Of a stretch of DNA of 6,391 nucleotides, positions 1 to 5,825 are shown in pieces. Position 1 is the stretch's first letter; the number at the start of each line of letters is the position of its first letter. Position numbers and translations under genes: made by a program. This stretch comes from Candidatus Sulfotelmatobacter sp. (GTDB lineage: Bacteria > Acidobacteriota > Terriglobia > Terriglobales > Acidobacteriaceae): positions 1-6,391 of the forward strand of contig JASHRB010000372.1 in assembly GCA_030037575.1 (NCBI GenBank). Direction: 5' to 3'. A model generated the notes under the pieces. It had not been told where the DNA came from, did not search any database, and saw only the letters and a list, made by a program, of their open reading frames with translations.

Positions 1-296
1 AGCAGATGCACGGCAAGGTCGCGGTCGCCGGTGTGAAACCAGGTAGGCTCGCCCAGTTGTCCCATTGCTTGCAAGCAAAGAAATGTGTCGCCCTTCACCC
101 CCCAGCCGCGCTCCCGGCTGAGCAGGCCGGAGAGAACATAAGTGATGGAATCGACGTCCGGGGACACGTACAAGCCCCACCACATCAGATCGTCGCCCGT
201 GTTGACCACGATCGTGATTTCTTCTGCGGGCATAACTTGCCGCAAGCCATCGACAAATTTGGCTCCGCCCGTGCCGCCGCTCAGCACGCAGATCAC
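1..296 (-). CDS. cofD: 2-phospho-L-lactate (or PEP-type) transferase CofD, N-terminal part, cut by window edge
   Basis: The first 98 residues are visible, and the gene continues beyond the left edge. CofD transfers the phospho-carboxylate moiety (2-phospholactate, or phosphoenolpyruvate in many bacteria) from its GDP-activated form to Fo, giving F420-0 or its dehydro form in the cytosol. Family landmarks seen: a glycine-rich nucleotide loop SGGTGGAK at residues 6-13, VNTGDD at 31-36, WGLYVSPDVDSITY at 40-53, RGWGV at 63-67 and TGDRDLAVHL at 89-98. The set is characteristic of CofD; the related YvcK family shares the glycine loop but not the NTGDD and WGLYVSPD blocks. The start is a GTG whose last two bases lie within the cofG stop codon (GTGA, 293-296), which indicates translational coupling. 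Nothing seen looks broken. Substrate choice (lactate, PEP or glycerate type) cannot be read from this fragment. Confidence 0.94.
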   Translation of the reverse strand, partial: MICVLSGGTGGAKFVDGLRQVMPAEEITIVVNTGDDLMWWGLYVSPDVDSITYVLSGLLSRERGWGVKGDTFLCLQAMGQLGEPTWFHTGDRDLAVHL

Positions 297-1504
297 GCGG
301 CCCTCTTTTCAGCGGCGAGGCCCTCGCGGTCGCTCGCGGCTTGCAGTCTTTCCCGGAGCAGTGCCGGCCGCGCGTTCAGCCAGGGCAAAAACTCAGGATA
401 GACGGGCAAGCGCTGACGCAGCTGAAAGCCTTTGCTCTCGGTGCTCAAACGCAGTTGATCCAAGTGTGGCCACGGCTTCTCAGGATTGATGTAATCCGGG
501 GTCAACGGCGAAACTCCTCCCCAGTCGTTGATGCCAGCGTCCAGCAAATCTCCATAATAGGGCGCATTGAGATTAGGAGGCGCCTGAATATTGACCTTGG
601 GCATTAGCAAACGAGCTACCGCTAGCGTGCGCAGCATCTCACCCCGGCTCGGTTCGGGCGCCTGGGCCATGGGAATCGCGGGCTTGGCGCGGAAGTTCTG
701 CACGATCACTTCCTGAATGTGCCCGTAGCGGTCATGCAAATCGCGAATGGCAAGCAGCGCATCGACGCGGTCTTCGCGGGTTTCGCCCACGCCAATCAAA
801 AGCCCCGTGGTAAAAGGAACCCGGTGTTTTCCGGCCTCTTCCAGCGTGCGCAAGCGCTTCCATGGAACTTTGTCGGGAGCATGGTCGTGGGCTGCACCGG
901 GAGCGAGCAGATTTGCGTTGGTGGTTTCCAGCATGAGACCCGTGCTGGCCGAAACTGCGGCTAATCGTTCGATCCATGGAGCGCTAAGCAAACCAGGATT
1001 GGGATGCGGCAGCAATGTGGTCTCGCGCAGAACCAGCTCGCACATGGCTTCGAGATAATGCAGCGTGGATTTATAGCCGAGATGCCGCAGCGTCTCGCGC
1101 ACCTGGGGGAAGAGCCGTTCCGGCTTGTCCCCCAGGCTGAAGAGAGCTTCCGTGCAGCCAAGTTTTTCTCCGGCACGAGCAAGGGCGAGAACTTCATCGG
1201 GAGTCATGGTGTGCGCGCCCGGCTGGCCAGGATCGCGGCGGAAAGTGCAATAGCCGCAGTAGTCGCGGCAAAGGTTTGTCAGCGGCAGAAAAACTTTTCG
1301 CGAATAGGTGATTACGCCCGGCTTGAATCTCTCTTTGGCGGCGCGCGCGGCGGAAATGAGTGGGGGAAGATCTCGGTCGTCGCAGCGGATCAGTCGTAAG
1401 GCGAGTTCTCGCGAGATCGGCGGTCCGGGCGAGAGCTCGGCAAGCTCACGGGCACACCAAGAAGGCTCTTCGGAAAGCGCCGTATTCTCGAGAATTGCAA
1501 TCAC
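293..1504 (-). CDS. cofG: 7,8-didemethyl-8-hydroxy-5-deazariboflavin (Fo) synthase, CofG subunit
   Basis: A complete 403-residue radical SAM enzyme. With CofH it builds Fo, the chromophore of coenzyme F420, from tyrosine and 5-amino-6-ribitylamino-uracil; CofG carries out the later cyclisation step. The [4Fe-4S]-binding CxxxCxxC motif is C79, C83 and C86 in LCRDYCGYCTF, preceded by the typical TYSRKVFLPLT block (66-76). Other family landmarks are LFSLGDKPE (121-129), TTGLLIGVGETREDR in the middle, and GINDWGGVSPLTPDYINP near the C-terminus. Its size suits a free-standing CofG and is about half that of actinobacterial FbiC (CofG-CofH fusion), so CofH must lie elsewhere. The start is GTG, supported by a GAGGAAG ribosome site nine bases upstream. 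The stop overlaps the cofD start, so the two form one transcription unit. The first 60 or so residues are less conserved in appearance but continuous with the domain. Confidence 0.95.
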   Translation of the reverse strand: MIAILENTALSEEPSWCARELAELSPGPPISRELALRLIRCDDRDLPPLISAARAAKERFKPGVITYSRKVFLPLTNLCRDYCGYCTFRRDPGQPGAHTMTPDEVLALARAGEKLGCTEALFSLGDKPERLFPQVRETLRHLGYKSTLHYLEAMCELVLRETTLLPHPNPGLLSAPWIERLAAVSASTGLMLETTNANLLAPGAAHDHAPDKVPWKRLRTLEEAGKHRVPFTTGLLIGVGETREDRVDALLAIRDLHDRYGHIQEVIVQNFRAKPAIPMAQAPEPSRGEMLRTLAVARLLMPKVNIQAPPNLNAPYYGDLLDAGINDWGGVSPLTPDYINPEKPWPHLDQLRLSTESKGFQLRQRLPVYPEFLPWLNARPALLRERLQAASDREGLAAEKRAA

Positions 1505-1601
1505 GCGGCCCGGCTTCCTCGAAGCTAGCGATGCCTCGAATCATACATCAGTTGTGATCGGCCGGAGCATAGGATGAGCGAGGGAAGAGGGCATAATATA
1601 C
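1505..1601. promoter_or_regulatory. Divergent intergenic region with promoters for cofG and the flavin reductase gene
   Basis: About 97 bp separate two divergently transcribed genes, so both promoters should lie here. On the minus strand, TATGAT (1545-1540) matches the -10 consensus at 5 of 6 positions, about 35 bases before the cofG start, but no convincing -35 box is placed correctly. The cofG ribosome site GAGGAAG is at 1520-1514. On the plus strand, an AT-rich CATAATATA (1592-1600) is the only AT-rich patch before the flavin reductase gene and could be its -10 box; that would favour the downstream start codon of that gene. The placement of the elements is inference from consensus matching alone. 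Confidence 0.4.
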
Positions 1602-2123
1602 GTGAGGAAGGGGAAGTCCGATAGCAAAGTGAAACTCGCTCCTGCCGAATTTCGACGGGCCATGGGATGCTTCGCCACCGGCGTGACCATCGTGACCGTT
1701 GACCTGGGTGGCGGAGTTCATGGCATGACCGCCAATGCGCTGGCTTCGGTTTCGCTCGATCCTCTTCTGTTGCTGGTGTGTGTCGACCGCAACGCTCGCA
1801 TACACGCCCACTTGCACGCCAAGAGGAGGTTCGGGATTAACATCCTGGGCGAGCATCAGCGCGCGATTTCCGAATACTACGCACGGGCGCTGTCCACGCA
1901 TGAACACGCGGAGGCTGAAGCTGGGGCGCGGTTTGAGCGCACAGCGCAGGGAACCCCGATTCTGCATGGGGCGCTCGCTTACCTCGAATGCAGGCTGAAC
2001 TCGACGCAGGAGGCCGGCGATCACACCATTTTTATTGCGGAGGTGGAGGAGGTTGTGGTGCGCGATGGAGAGCCCTTGCTGTTTTTTCGCGGCCGCTATC
2101 GCAAGACGGGCGTGGAGATTTGA
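1602..2123 (+). CDS. Flavin reductase-like FMN-binding protein (HpaC/ActVB-type split barrel)
   Basis: A 173-residue protein of the flavin reductase-like domain family. Members bind FMN or FAD and reduce it with NAD(P)H, usually to feed reduced flavin to a partner oxygenase, in the cytosol. Hallmarks: FRRAMGCFATGVTIVT (17-32), the GMTANALASVSLDPLLLLVCVD block (41-62) forming the flavin site, a following N-x-R (64-66), FGINILGEHQ in the middle, and a C-terminal PLLFFRGRYR strand. The size is normal for a complete single-domain reductase. The start is uncertain: GTG at 1602 has a purine-rich GAAGAGGG upstream, while an in-frame GTG at 1629 (starting VKLAPAEF) follows AGGAAGGGGA and agrees better with the usual short N-terminus and with a -10-like CATAATATA at 1592. 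No partner oxygenase is nearby. The gene diverges from cofG, which hints at but does not prove a flavin or F420-related role. The exact substrate is unknown. Confidence 0.87.
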   Translation: MRKGKSDSKVKLAPAEFRRAMGCFATGVTIVTVDLGGGVHGMTANALASVSLDPLLLLVCVDRNARIHAHLHAKRRFGINILGEHQRAISEYYARALSTHEHAEAEAGARFERTAQGTPILHGALAYLECRLNSTQEAGDHTIFIAEVEEVVVRDGEPLLFFRGRYRKTGVEI

Positions 2124-2131
2124 GATTGAAA

Positions 2132-2169
2132 AAGCCCCGGGCCACTCCTGTGGGAGACGCCGGGCGCTT
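2132..2169. terminator. Strong hairpin just after the flavin reductase gene, possible terminator
   Basis: Eight bases after the stop codon, AAGCCCCGG (2132-2140) pairs with CCGGGcGCTT (2160-2169), with C2165 bulged, and an inner CTCC/GGAG stem closes a TGTG loop (2145-2156). On the plus strand there is no T-run after it, so it is not a textbook intrinsic terminator for this gene; it may stabilise the 3' end or act with Rho. The five A residues on its left (2129-2133) would give a U-run for transcripts coming from the right on the minus strand. Confidence 0.4.
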
Positions 2170-2196
2170 GGTACGCGCAGACGTTTCCGCTATGCT
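2168..2196 (+). promoter_or_regulatory. Possible sigma70-type promoter upstream of msrB
   Basis: TTGGTA (2168-2173) and TATGCT (2191-2196) each match the -35 and -10 consensus at 4 of 6 positions with the ideal 17-base spacing. This would give a start of transcription near 2203 and a leader of about 168 bases before msrB. It is the best pair I found in this gap, but the matches are only moderate, and its -35 box touches the preceding hairpin. Confidence 0.3.
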
Positions 2197-2248
2197 CGGA
2201 TGGGGACGATGTGCAGGACCAGCTTGCCTGTCGGGAATCGGCCGTGAC

Positions 2249-2263
2249 GGGTCTCACAGACCC
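2249..2263. repeat. Perfect 6-bp inverted repeat in the msrB leader region
   Basis: GGGTCT-CAC-AGACCC is a perfect inverted repeat with a three-base centre, about 110 bases upstream of the msrB start. It could be a small RNA hairpin in the leader or a binding site for a dimeric regulator. No T-run follows; a TGATGATGATGAT run comes just after (2270-2282). Its function is unknown. Confidence 0.45.
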
Positions 2264-2360
2264 AATCCGATGATGATGATTCGCGTCGGGCTTGTCGTCG
2301 GTGTGACCGGCGGAAATTGGGAGCGATATCGAGTGGATTCGCGAGGAGGAAATCTTTTGC

Positions 2361-2365
2361 AGGAG
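2361..2365 (+). promoter_or_regulatory. Ribosome binding site that fixes the msrB start
   Basis: AGGAG sits five bases before the ATG at 2371. An in-frame ATG at 2317 would add 18 residues, but it has no comparable site and the added sequence is unlike MsrB. A second, stronger-looking GAGGAGGA lies at 2343-2350 without a sensibly spaced in-frame start; it may be a standby ribosome site. Confidence 0.7.
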
Positions 2366-2370
2366 AATTC

Positions 2371-2772
2371 ATGGCGGAGATAAAAAAGACGGACGCGGAA
2401 TGGAGACAACAGCTTACCCCGGAGCAGTACCATGTGACCCGCGAGGCTGGAACCGAGCAGGCCTTTACCGGCAAATATTGGAACACACACGAGGCCGGCA
2501 CGTATCACTGTGTTTGCTGCGGCGAACCCTTGTTCGACTCCTCGACCAAGTTTGATTCGGGCACAGGATGGCCTAGCTTCTACAAGCCGACCGAAGACAA
2601 TAAGGTCGAAGAGCGCAGAGACTCGAGCTTCGGCATGGTCCGCACAGAAACGCGGTGCGCAAAATGCGGTGCACATCTCGGGCACGTGTTCGAGGATGGG
2701 CCCGCGCCTACCGGTCTGCGCTACTGCATGAATTCGGCGGCGCTCGATTTGAAGACGAAAGATAGAAAATAA
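2371..2772 (+). CDS. msrB: Peptide-methionine (R)-S-oxide reductase MsrB
   Basis: A complete 133-residue MsrB, the usual single-domain length. It reduces the R epimer of methionine sulfoxide in oxidised proteins, normally with thioredoxin as electron donor, in the cytosol; no signal peptide is visible. The structural zinc site is two CxxC pairs, C47/C50 and C96/C99. Other hallmarks are GTGWPSF (64-70), [13 protein letters not shown] (99-111) and RYCMNS (117-122) with the catalytic cysteine C119. The usual resolving cysteine position in the GCGWPSF motif is Thr65 here, so this is a form lacking the classical resolving Cys; an extra C49 sits inside the first zinc pair (CVCC). The ATG was chosen over one 54 bases upstream because of the AGGAG site and family length. 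It lies downstream of the flavin reductase gene but is separated by 247 bp with its own possible promoter, and converges on the bactofilin gene. Confidence 0.96.
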   Translation: MAEIKKTDAEWRQQLTPEQYHVTREAGTEQAFTGKYWNTHEAGTYHCVCCGEPLFDSSTKFDSGTGWPSFYKPTEDNKVEERRDSSFGMVRTETRCAKCGAHLGHVFEDGPAPTGLRYCMNSAALDLKTKDRK

Positions 2773-2799
2773 AGGGAGCTTCGGACCACGAAAAAGGCA

Positions 2800-2823
2800 A
2801 AAGGCACGCCCGCGCGTGCCTTT
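2800..2823. terminator. Bidirectional intrinsic terminator between msrB and the bactofilin gene
   Basis: AAAGGCACGC and GCGTGCCTTT form a perfect 10-bp stem around a CCGC loop, placed 27 bases after the msrB stop and 30 bases after the bactofilin stop. The arm ends supply a short T-run in the plus direction. In the minus direction the stem is followed by TTTTGCCTTTTTC (2801-2789), which makes a better U-tract, so it should stop both convergent transcripts and most efficiently the bactofilin one. Confidence 0.85.
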
Positions 2824-2853
2824 GATCGTTCGTTCGCAGGCTTCTTGCTTTGG

Positions 2854-3378
2854 TTACGCGCTGGCAACTGCGCCGATGGCTTTTGCGCCTTCGGCTGGTT
2901 TGGGAGCCTCTGCAGGTTTCGGCGCTTCCGCAGCTTTCTGCTGCGCCTTGGGCTGCTTGAGTTCGGCGCTGCGCACTTCGATGCCGCCCTTGAGCACCGC
3001 ACCCTCTTCCACGCTCAGCCGGATGGTCGAAACGTCTCCTGTAACGGAGCCTTCGCTGCGGATGTCGACCCGGTCGGCGCATTCGATATTTCCGTTCACC
3101 TTGCCCATGACCACCACGTCGCGAGCGTTGATGTTGGCCTGCACCGAACCGTTGCGCCCGATCGTGACCCGGTGATCGGGCATGTTGATTTTGCCTTCGA
3201 TGCGGCCATCGATGTACAGCGCTTCCGCGGCGGTGAGTTCGCCTTTGATGACGACGGTGCGGCCGATGGTGGCTTGTTCGATGGGAGCGCCGACGGTTTT
3301 GGTTTGGTTGTTTGGGGTTGCGTTCAAGGCTGGTGTGTTCGATTTACCGTTGTACGTGTATTCCGAGGGTTGCAGCAT
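2854..3378 (-). CDS. Bactofilin (polymer-forming cytoskeletal protein)
   Basis: A 174-residue bactofilin. These proteins polymerise without nucleotide into filaments under the inner membrane or in the cytosol and scaffold cell-wall, stalk or chromosome-associated machinery. The core, about residues 36-136, is a right-handed beta-helix recognised by repeated short strands with G at turns: TIGRTVVIKGELTA, LYIDGRIEGKI, VTIGRNGSVQANI, VVVMGKVNGNIE, VDIRSEGSVTGDV. The N-terminus (1-35) is polar, Asn/Thr-rich and probably disordered. The C-terminal tail (137-174) is Ala/Lys/Pro/Glu-rich with a tandem APKPAE repeat, also probably disordered. No transmembrane segment is visible. The ATG is supported by AAGGA eight bases upstream. 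No M23 peptidase, a common bactofilin partner, is in the window. The gene follows the ABC-F gene after 168 bp, so co-transcription is possible but not evident. Confidence 0.93.
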   Translation of the reverse strand: MLQPSEYTYNGKSNTPALNATPNNQTKTVGAPIEQATIGRTVVIKGELTAAEALYIDGRIEGKINMPDHRVTIGRNGSVQANINARDVVVMGKVNGNIECADRVDIRSEGSVTGDVSTIRLSVEEGAVLKGGIEVRSAELKQPKAQQKAAEAPKPAEAPKPAEGAKAIGAVASA

Positions 3379-3441
3379 TGCGCCCGTCCTTAGGTTCCGC
3401 GCGGCACAGCCGGTGGCCGCTGTTTGCGGTAGTTCTGAAAT

Positions 3442-3473
3442 CTTGGCCGTCAGTTGTTGTCCCCGGGGCCAAG
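3442..3473. repeat. Inverted repeat between the ABC-F and bactofilin genes
   Basis: CTTGGCC (3442-3448) is perfectly complementary to GGCCAAG (3467-3473). An alternative, mutually exclusive pairing is GTCAG (3449-3453) with CTGAC (3474-3478), and CCCCGGGG (3461-3468) is self-complementary. On the minus strand this lies in the probable leader of the bactofilin mRNA, or in the tail of the ABC-F transcript. No U-run follows, so it is not a standard terminator. I found no clear promoter in the surrounding 168 bp. Confidence 0.4.
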
Positions 3474-3546
3474 CTGACTATCGCACACAGGTAAGCAATT
3501 TCTGAGATTACGGAAGATAGTGTCCGGTTGCGAGATTCGAAGTGGC

Positions 3547-5541
3547 CTAGTCGGCTTCCTCGAGGGATTGCGCTAGGCCTTCCCATTCCTTCACCAGGGC
3601 GGCGTGAGCGCCTTTGTATTGCTGCAATTCCTGCGACTGGCGCAGGCTTTCCTCGACCCCGACGAATTCCTGCATGGCCCTTTCGCATTGCGCGATTGCC
3701 GATTCGGCCCGATTGATCTCCGCTTCCAGCTGCCGAACCCTGTCTTCCATCTGTTTCCGTTTGAGGGGATTGATGCGCCTGGTTTTCCTGGCAACCGCCG
3801 CTTGCTTTTCATCCCCGTTGGAGGGCGCCTGAGCGGCTGATGCTGAAACAGGCTTGGCCGGCGACAACTGCTCACGAATCGTCGCTTCCTGCTGCGCGCC
3901 GCCCCCTTGTTTGCGCCAGATGTAGTCTTCGTAATTGCCCGGATAGGCCTCGACTTTCCCCTCGCCAATCTCAAACACGCGGGTGGCCAGCTTGTCGATG
4001 AAATAACGGTCGTGCGAAACGAAAACGACGGTGCCGGTGTAATTTGACAGCGCCTCGAGCAACACATCTTTCGCCAGCAAATCGAGATGGTTTGTGGGTT
4101 CGTCGAGCAGCAGAAAATTCGAGGGATGCAACAGAAGCCGAAGCAACGCATAACGGCCGCGCTCGCCGCCGGAAAGCACGCCGATCTTCTTAAACACATC
4201 TTCTTCGGAAAACAGAAAACATCCCAGCAGGCTGCGCAGCTCGGTTTCAGTCGATCGTGGCGACGCCTGGCCAAGATCGTCGATGATGCGCGCATCCTGA
4301 TCAAGTTCTTTGTATTGATCTTGCGCGAAATAGTCGGCCTGGGCATTGTGGCCGAGCTTGAATTCCCCCTGCGTGGTTTTTTCTTCGCCGGCCAGCAGCT
4401 TGATCAAGGTCGATTTTCCCGCTCCGTTTACGCCCACCAGAGCAATGCGGTCGCCGCGCTCGATCAAAAAGCTTACGTTGCGAAAAACTTCTTTCTGGGT
4501 GCCCGGAGGAAGGCCATCCTGCGACCCGCGCGCCGCATAAACCTTTGCCACATTGGAGAACTCCGCCACAATGCGGCCACTCGGTTTGGGCTGCGGGAAG
4601 GAGAAGTGAATCGTCTTTTCTTCGGGAGGAATCTCGATGCGTTCGATTTTTTCCAGCTCTTTAATCCGACTCTGCACCTGCTTCGCCTTGGTCGCCTGAT
4701 AACGAAAGCGGTTGATGAACACTTCCAACTGCTCGATCCGGTCGCGCTGACTGTGGTACGCGGCCTGCAGCTGTTCGTTACGGCGCGTCTTTTGCGTCAG
4801 AAATTTCTCGTAATTGCCGGGGTAAAACCAGAAGCGCTTGTTCCAGATTTCGGCGATCTTGTCGACGGTCACATCCAGAAAGTAGCGGTCATGCGAGATG
4901 AGCACAATGGCGTGCGGATAATCGCTCAAGTATTCTTCCAGCCAGTTGCGCGCTTCGAGATCGAGATGATTCGTCGGTTCATCGAGCAGCAAAAGATTCG
5001 GCTTTTCCAATAGCAGTTTCGCCAGTGCCAGCCGCATCTGCCACCCGCCGGAAAATTCCTGCGTTTGCCGCTTCCAATCTTCCTTGGCAAAACCCAGGCC
5101 CATCAAAACTCGTCCGACTTCCGCTTCCATCGAGTATCCGTCACGCGTGCGGAATTCATGCTCCAGGCTGTGATACCGGTCAGCCACCGCGTTGTATTCC
5201 TCGCTTGCGGGATCAAGTTCGGCGAACTGGTCGAGCAGCGTTCCCAGTTCCTGCTCCATGGCGCGTAGATGGTCGAAAACCGACAGGCACTCGGCGAACA
5301 CGGTTCGGCCGGAGAGCGATAGACCATCCTGCGGCAAATATCCTGCAGTGGTGCCTTTCGCCACTGTGAGCGCGCCGCCATCAAGGGTTTCGATCCCGGC
5401 GAGAATTTTCATCAGCGTAGTCTTGCCGGTGCCGTTCGCCCCGACCAGGCCGACGCGGTCGCGTGGCGTAATCAGCCAATCGCAGTTTTTAAAAAGAAGT
5501 TTGTGGCCGAAGCGTTTTCCGGCAGCGGAAAGCTGAATCAT
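3547..5541 (-). CDS. ABC-F family ATPase (ribosome-associated, Uup/YheS/YdiF-like)
   Basis: A 664-residue soluble protein with two ABC ATPase cassettes and no membrane domain, the ABC-F layout. Such proteins bind the ribosomal E site and relieve stalled or awkward translation; some confer antibiotic protection. Cassette 1: Walker A GANGTGKTT (34-42), signature FSGGWQ (163-168), Walker B and catalytic Glu LLLLDEPTNHLD (183-194), switch H217. Linker (about 240-315) is a charged helical hairpin, the P-site tRNA interaction region. Cassette 2: Walker A GVNGAGKST (370-378), signature LSGGERGR (456-463), LLLDEPTNHLD (477-487). The last 76 residues form a charged heptad-like coiled coil, as in Uup/YheS-type proteins, after an Ala/Gln-rich spacer. 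All catalytic residues are intact. The ATG has no good Shine-Dalgarno site (CAGCCC precedes it), but MIQLSAAGKRFG is a typical family beginning. A housekeeping role is more likely than resistance; the exact subfamily is not settled. Confidence 0.95.
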   Translation of the reverse strand: MIQLSAAGKRFGHKLLFKNCDWLITPRDRVGLVGANGTGKTTLMKILAGIETLDGGALTVAKGTTAGYLPQDGLSLSGRTVFAECLSVFDHLRAMEQELGTLLDQFAELDPASEEYNAVADRYHSLEHEFRTRDGYSMEAEVGRVLMGLGFAKEDWKRQTQEFSGGWQMRLALAKLLLEKPNLLLLDEPTNHLDLEARNWLEEYLSDYPHAIVLISHDRYFLDVTVDKIAEIWNKRFWFYPGNYEKFLTQKTRRNEQLQAAYHSQRDRIEQLEVFINRFRYQATKAKQVQSRIKELEKIERIEIPPEEKTIHFSFPQPKPSGRIVAEFSNVAKVYAARGSQDGLPPGTQKEVFRNVSFLIERGDRIALVGVNGAGKSTLIKLLAGEEKTTQGEFKLGHNAQADYFAQDQYKELDQDARIIDDLGQASPRSTETELRSLLGCFLFSEEDVFKKIGVLSGGERGRYALLRLLLHPSNFLLLDEPTNHLDLLAKDVLLEALSNYTGTVVFVSHDRYFIDKLATRVFEIGEGKVEAYPGNYEDYIWRKQGGGAQQEATIREQLSPAKPVSASAAQAPSNGDEKQAAVARKTRRINPLKRKQMEDRVRQLEAEINRAESAIAQCERAMQEFVGVEESLRQSQELQQYKGAHAALVKEWEGLAQSLEEAD

Positions 5542-5610
5542 GGGCTGAAACTATCGTCTCACGAAGCCCTGCGGAGTGCGAAACCAGAAGCGGGGATAGC
5601 CACGGAGGAT

Positions 5611-5738
5611 CCCTAGTCTAGTCTGTCCGAGAAATCATTTGTCGGCTGACCTGTTGTGGCCAGCTTCGCGCAGAACCACAACAAGTAGTGGTCGAAACAA
5701 GTCAATTCCGAATACTCGGACACACTCCTAGACTAGGG
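5611..5738. repeat. 128-base multi-segment inverted repeat, possible MITE-like element or structured RNA
   Basis: The two ends are complementary in several aligned blocks: 5611-5621 with 5728-5738 (CCCTAGTCTAG, 11 bp perfect), 5624-5631 with 5715-5722 (TGTCCGAG, 8 bp), 5642-5645 with 5708-5711, 5647-5650 with 5701-5704, and a central TGTTGTGG/CCACAACA stem (5652-5659 with 5676-5683) closing a 16-base loop. The whole could fold into one long imperfect hairpin. It occupies most of the gap between the Nudix and ABC-F genes and encodes no plausible protein. The terminal CTAGTCTAG and CTAGACTAG can be read as terminal inverted repeats or as near-identical flanking direct repeats, because the motif is almost self-complementary. 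The class of element is not known to me. Confidence 0.7.
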
Positions 5739-5739
5739 T

Positions 5740-5797
5740 CGGGTCCATTGCTCCCGCCGACCAAAGAAACACGCGGAACTTGCCACCCATGGACCCG
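5740..5797. repeat. 9-bp inverted repeat beside the Nudix gene end
   Basis: CGGGTCCAT (5740-5748) is perfectly complementary to ATGGACCCG (5789-5797), enclosing 40 bases. It lies 28 bases beyond the Nudix stop on the minus strand and directly abuts the longer inverted repeat. As a terminator for the Nudix gene it lacks a U-run. It may be part of the same element. Confidence 0.5.
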
Positions 5798-5825
5798 TTA
5801 CAGGCTGGCCCCAAAAGGATTGATG

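Noticed and set aside
2317..2370. Upstream extension of MsrB by 18 residues
   Set aside because: The ATG at 2317 lacks a ribosome site, while AGGAG is correctly placed before the ATG at 2371, which gives the usual family length.
1988..2383. An open frame crossing the end of the flavin reductase gene and the gap before msrB
   Set aside because: It overlaps two real genes out of frame, and the protein is a Gly/Arg-rich mixture with no domain; no ribosome site supports it.
2845..3393. A 182-codon open frame on the plus strand across the bactofilin gene
   Set aside because: It is antisense to a clear bactofilin with a good ribosome site and terminator; the composition is Phe/Ala/Asp-rich, with no family resemblance.
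4087..5013. A 308-codon open frame on the plus strand inside the ABC-F gene
   Set aside because: It lies wholly antisense to a gene with intact ABC motifs on the minus strand, and its translation shows no recognisable domain; it is a shadow frame.
3547..5541. ABC-F protein as an antibiotic resistance determinant
   Set aside because: The motifs and C-terminal coiled coil fit housekeeping ABC-F proteins, and nothing in the neighbourhood (leader peptide, attenuator, mobile gene) suggests resistance.
5553..5558. GATAGT-like -10 box just before the ABC-F start
   Set aside because: No matching -35 box was found at 16-18 bases, and the leader would be too short to hold a ribosome site.
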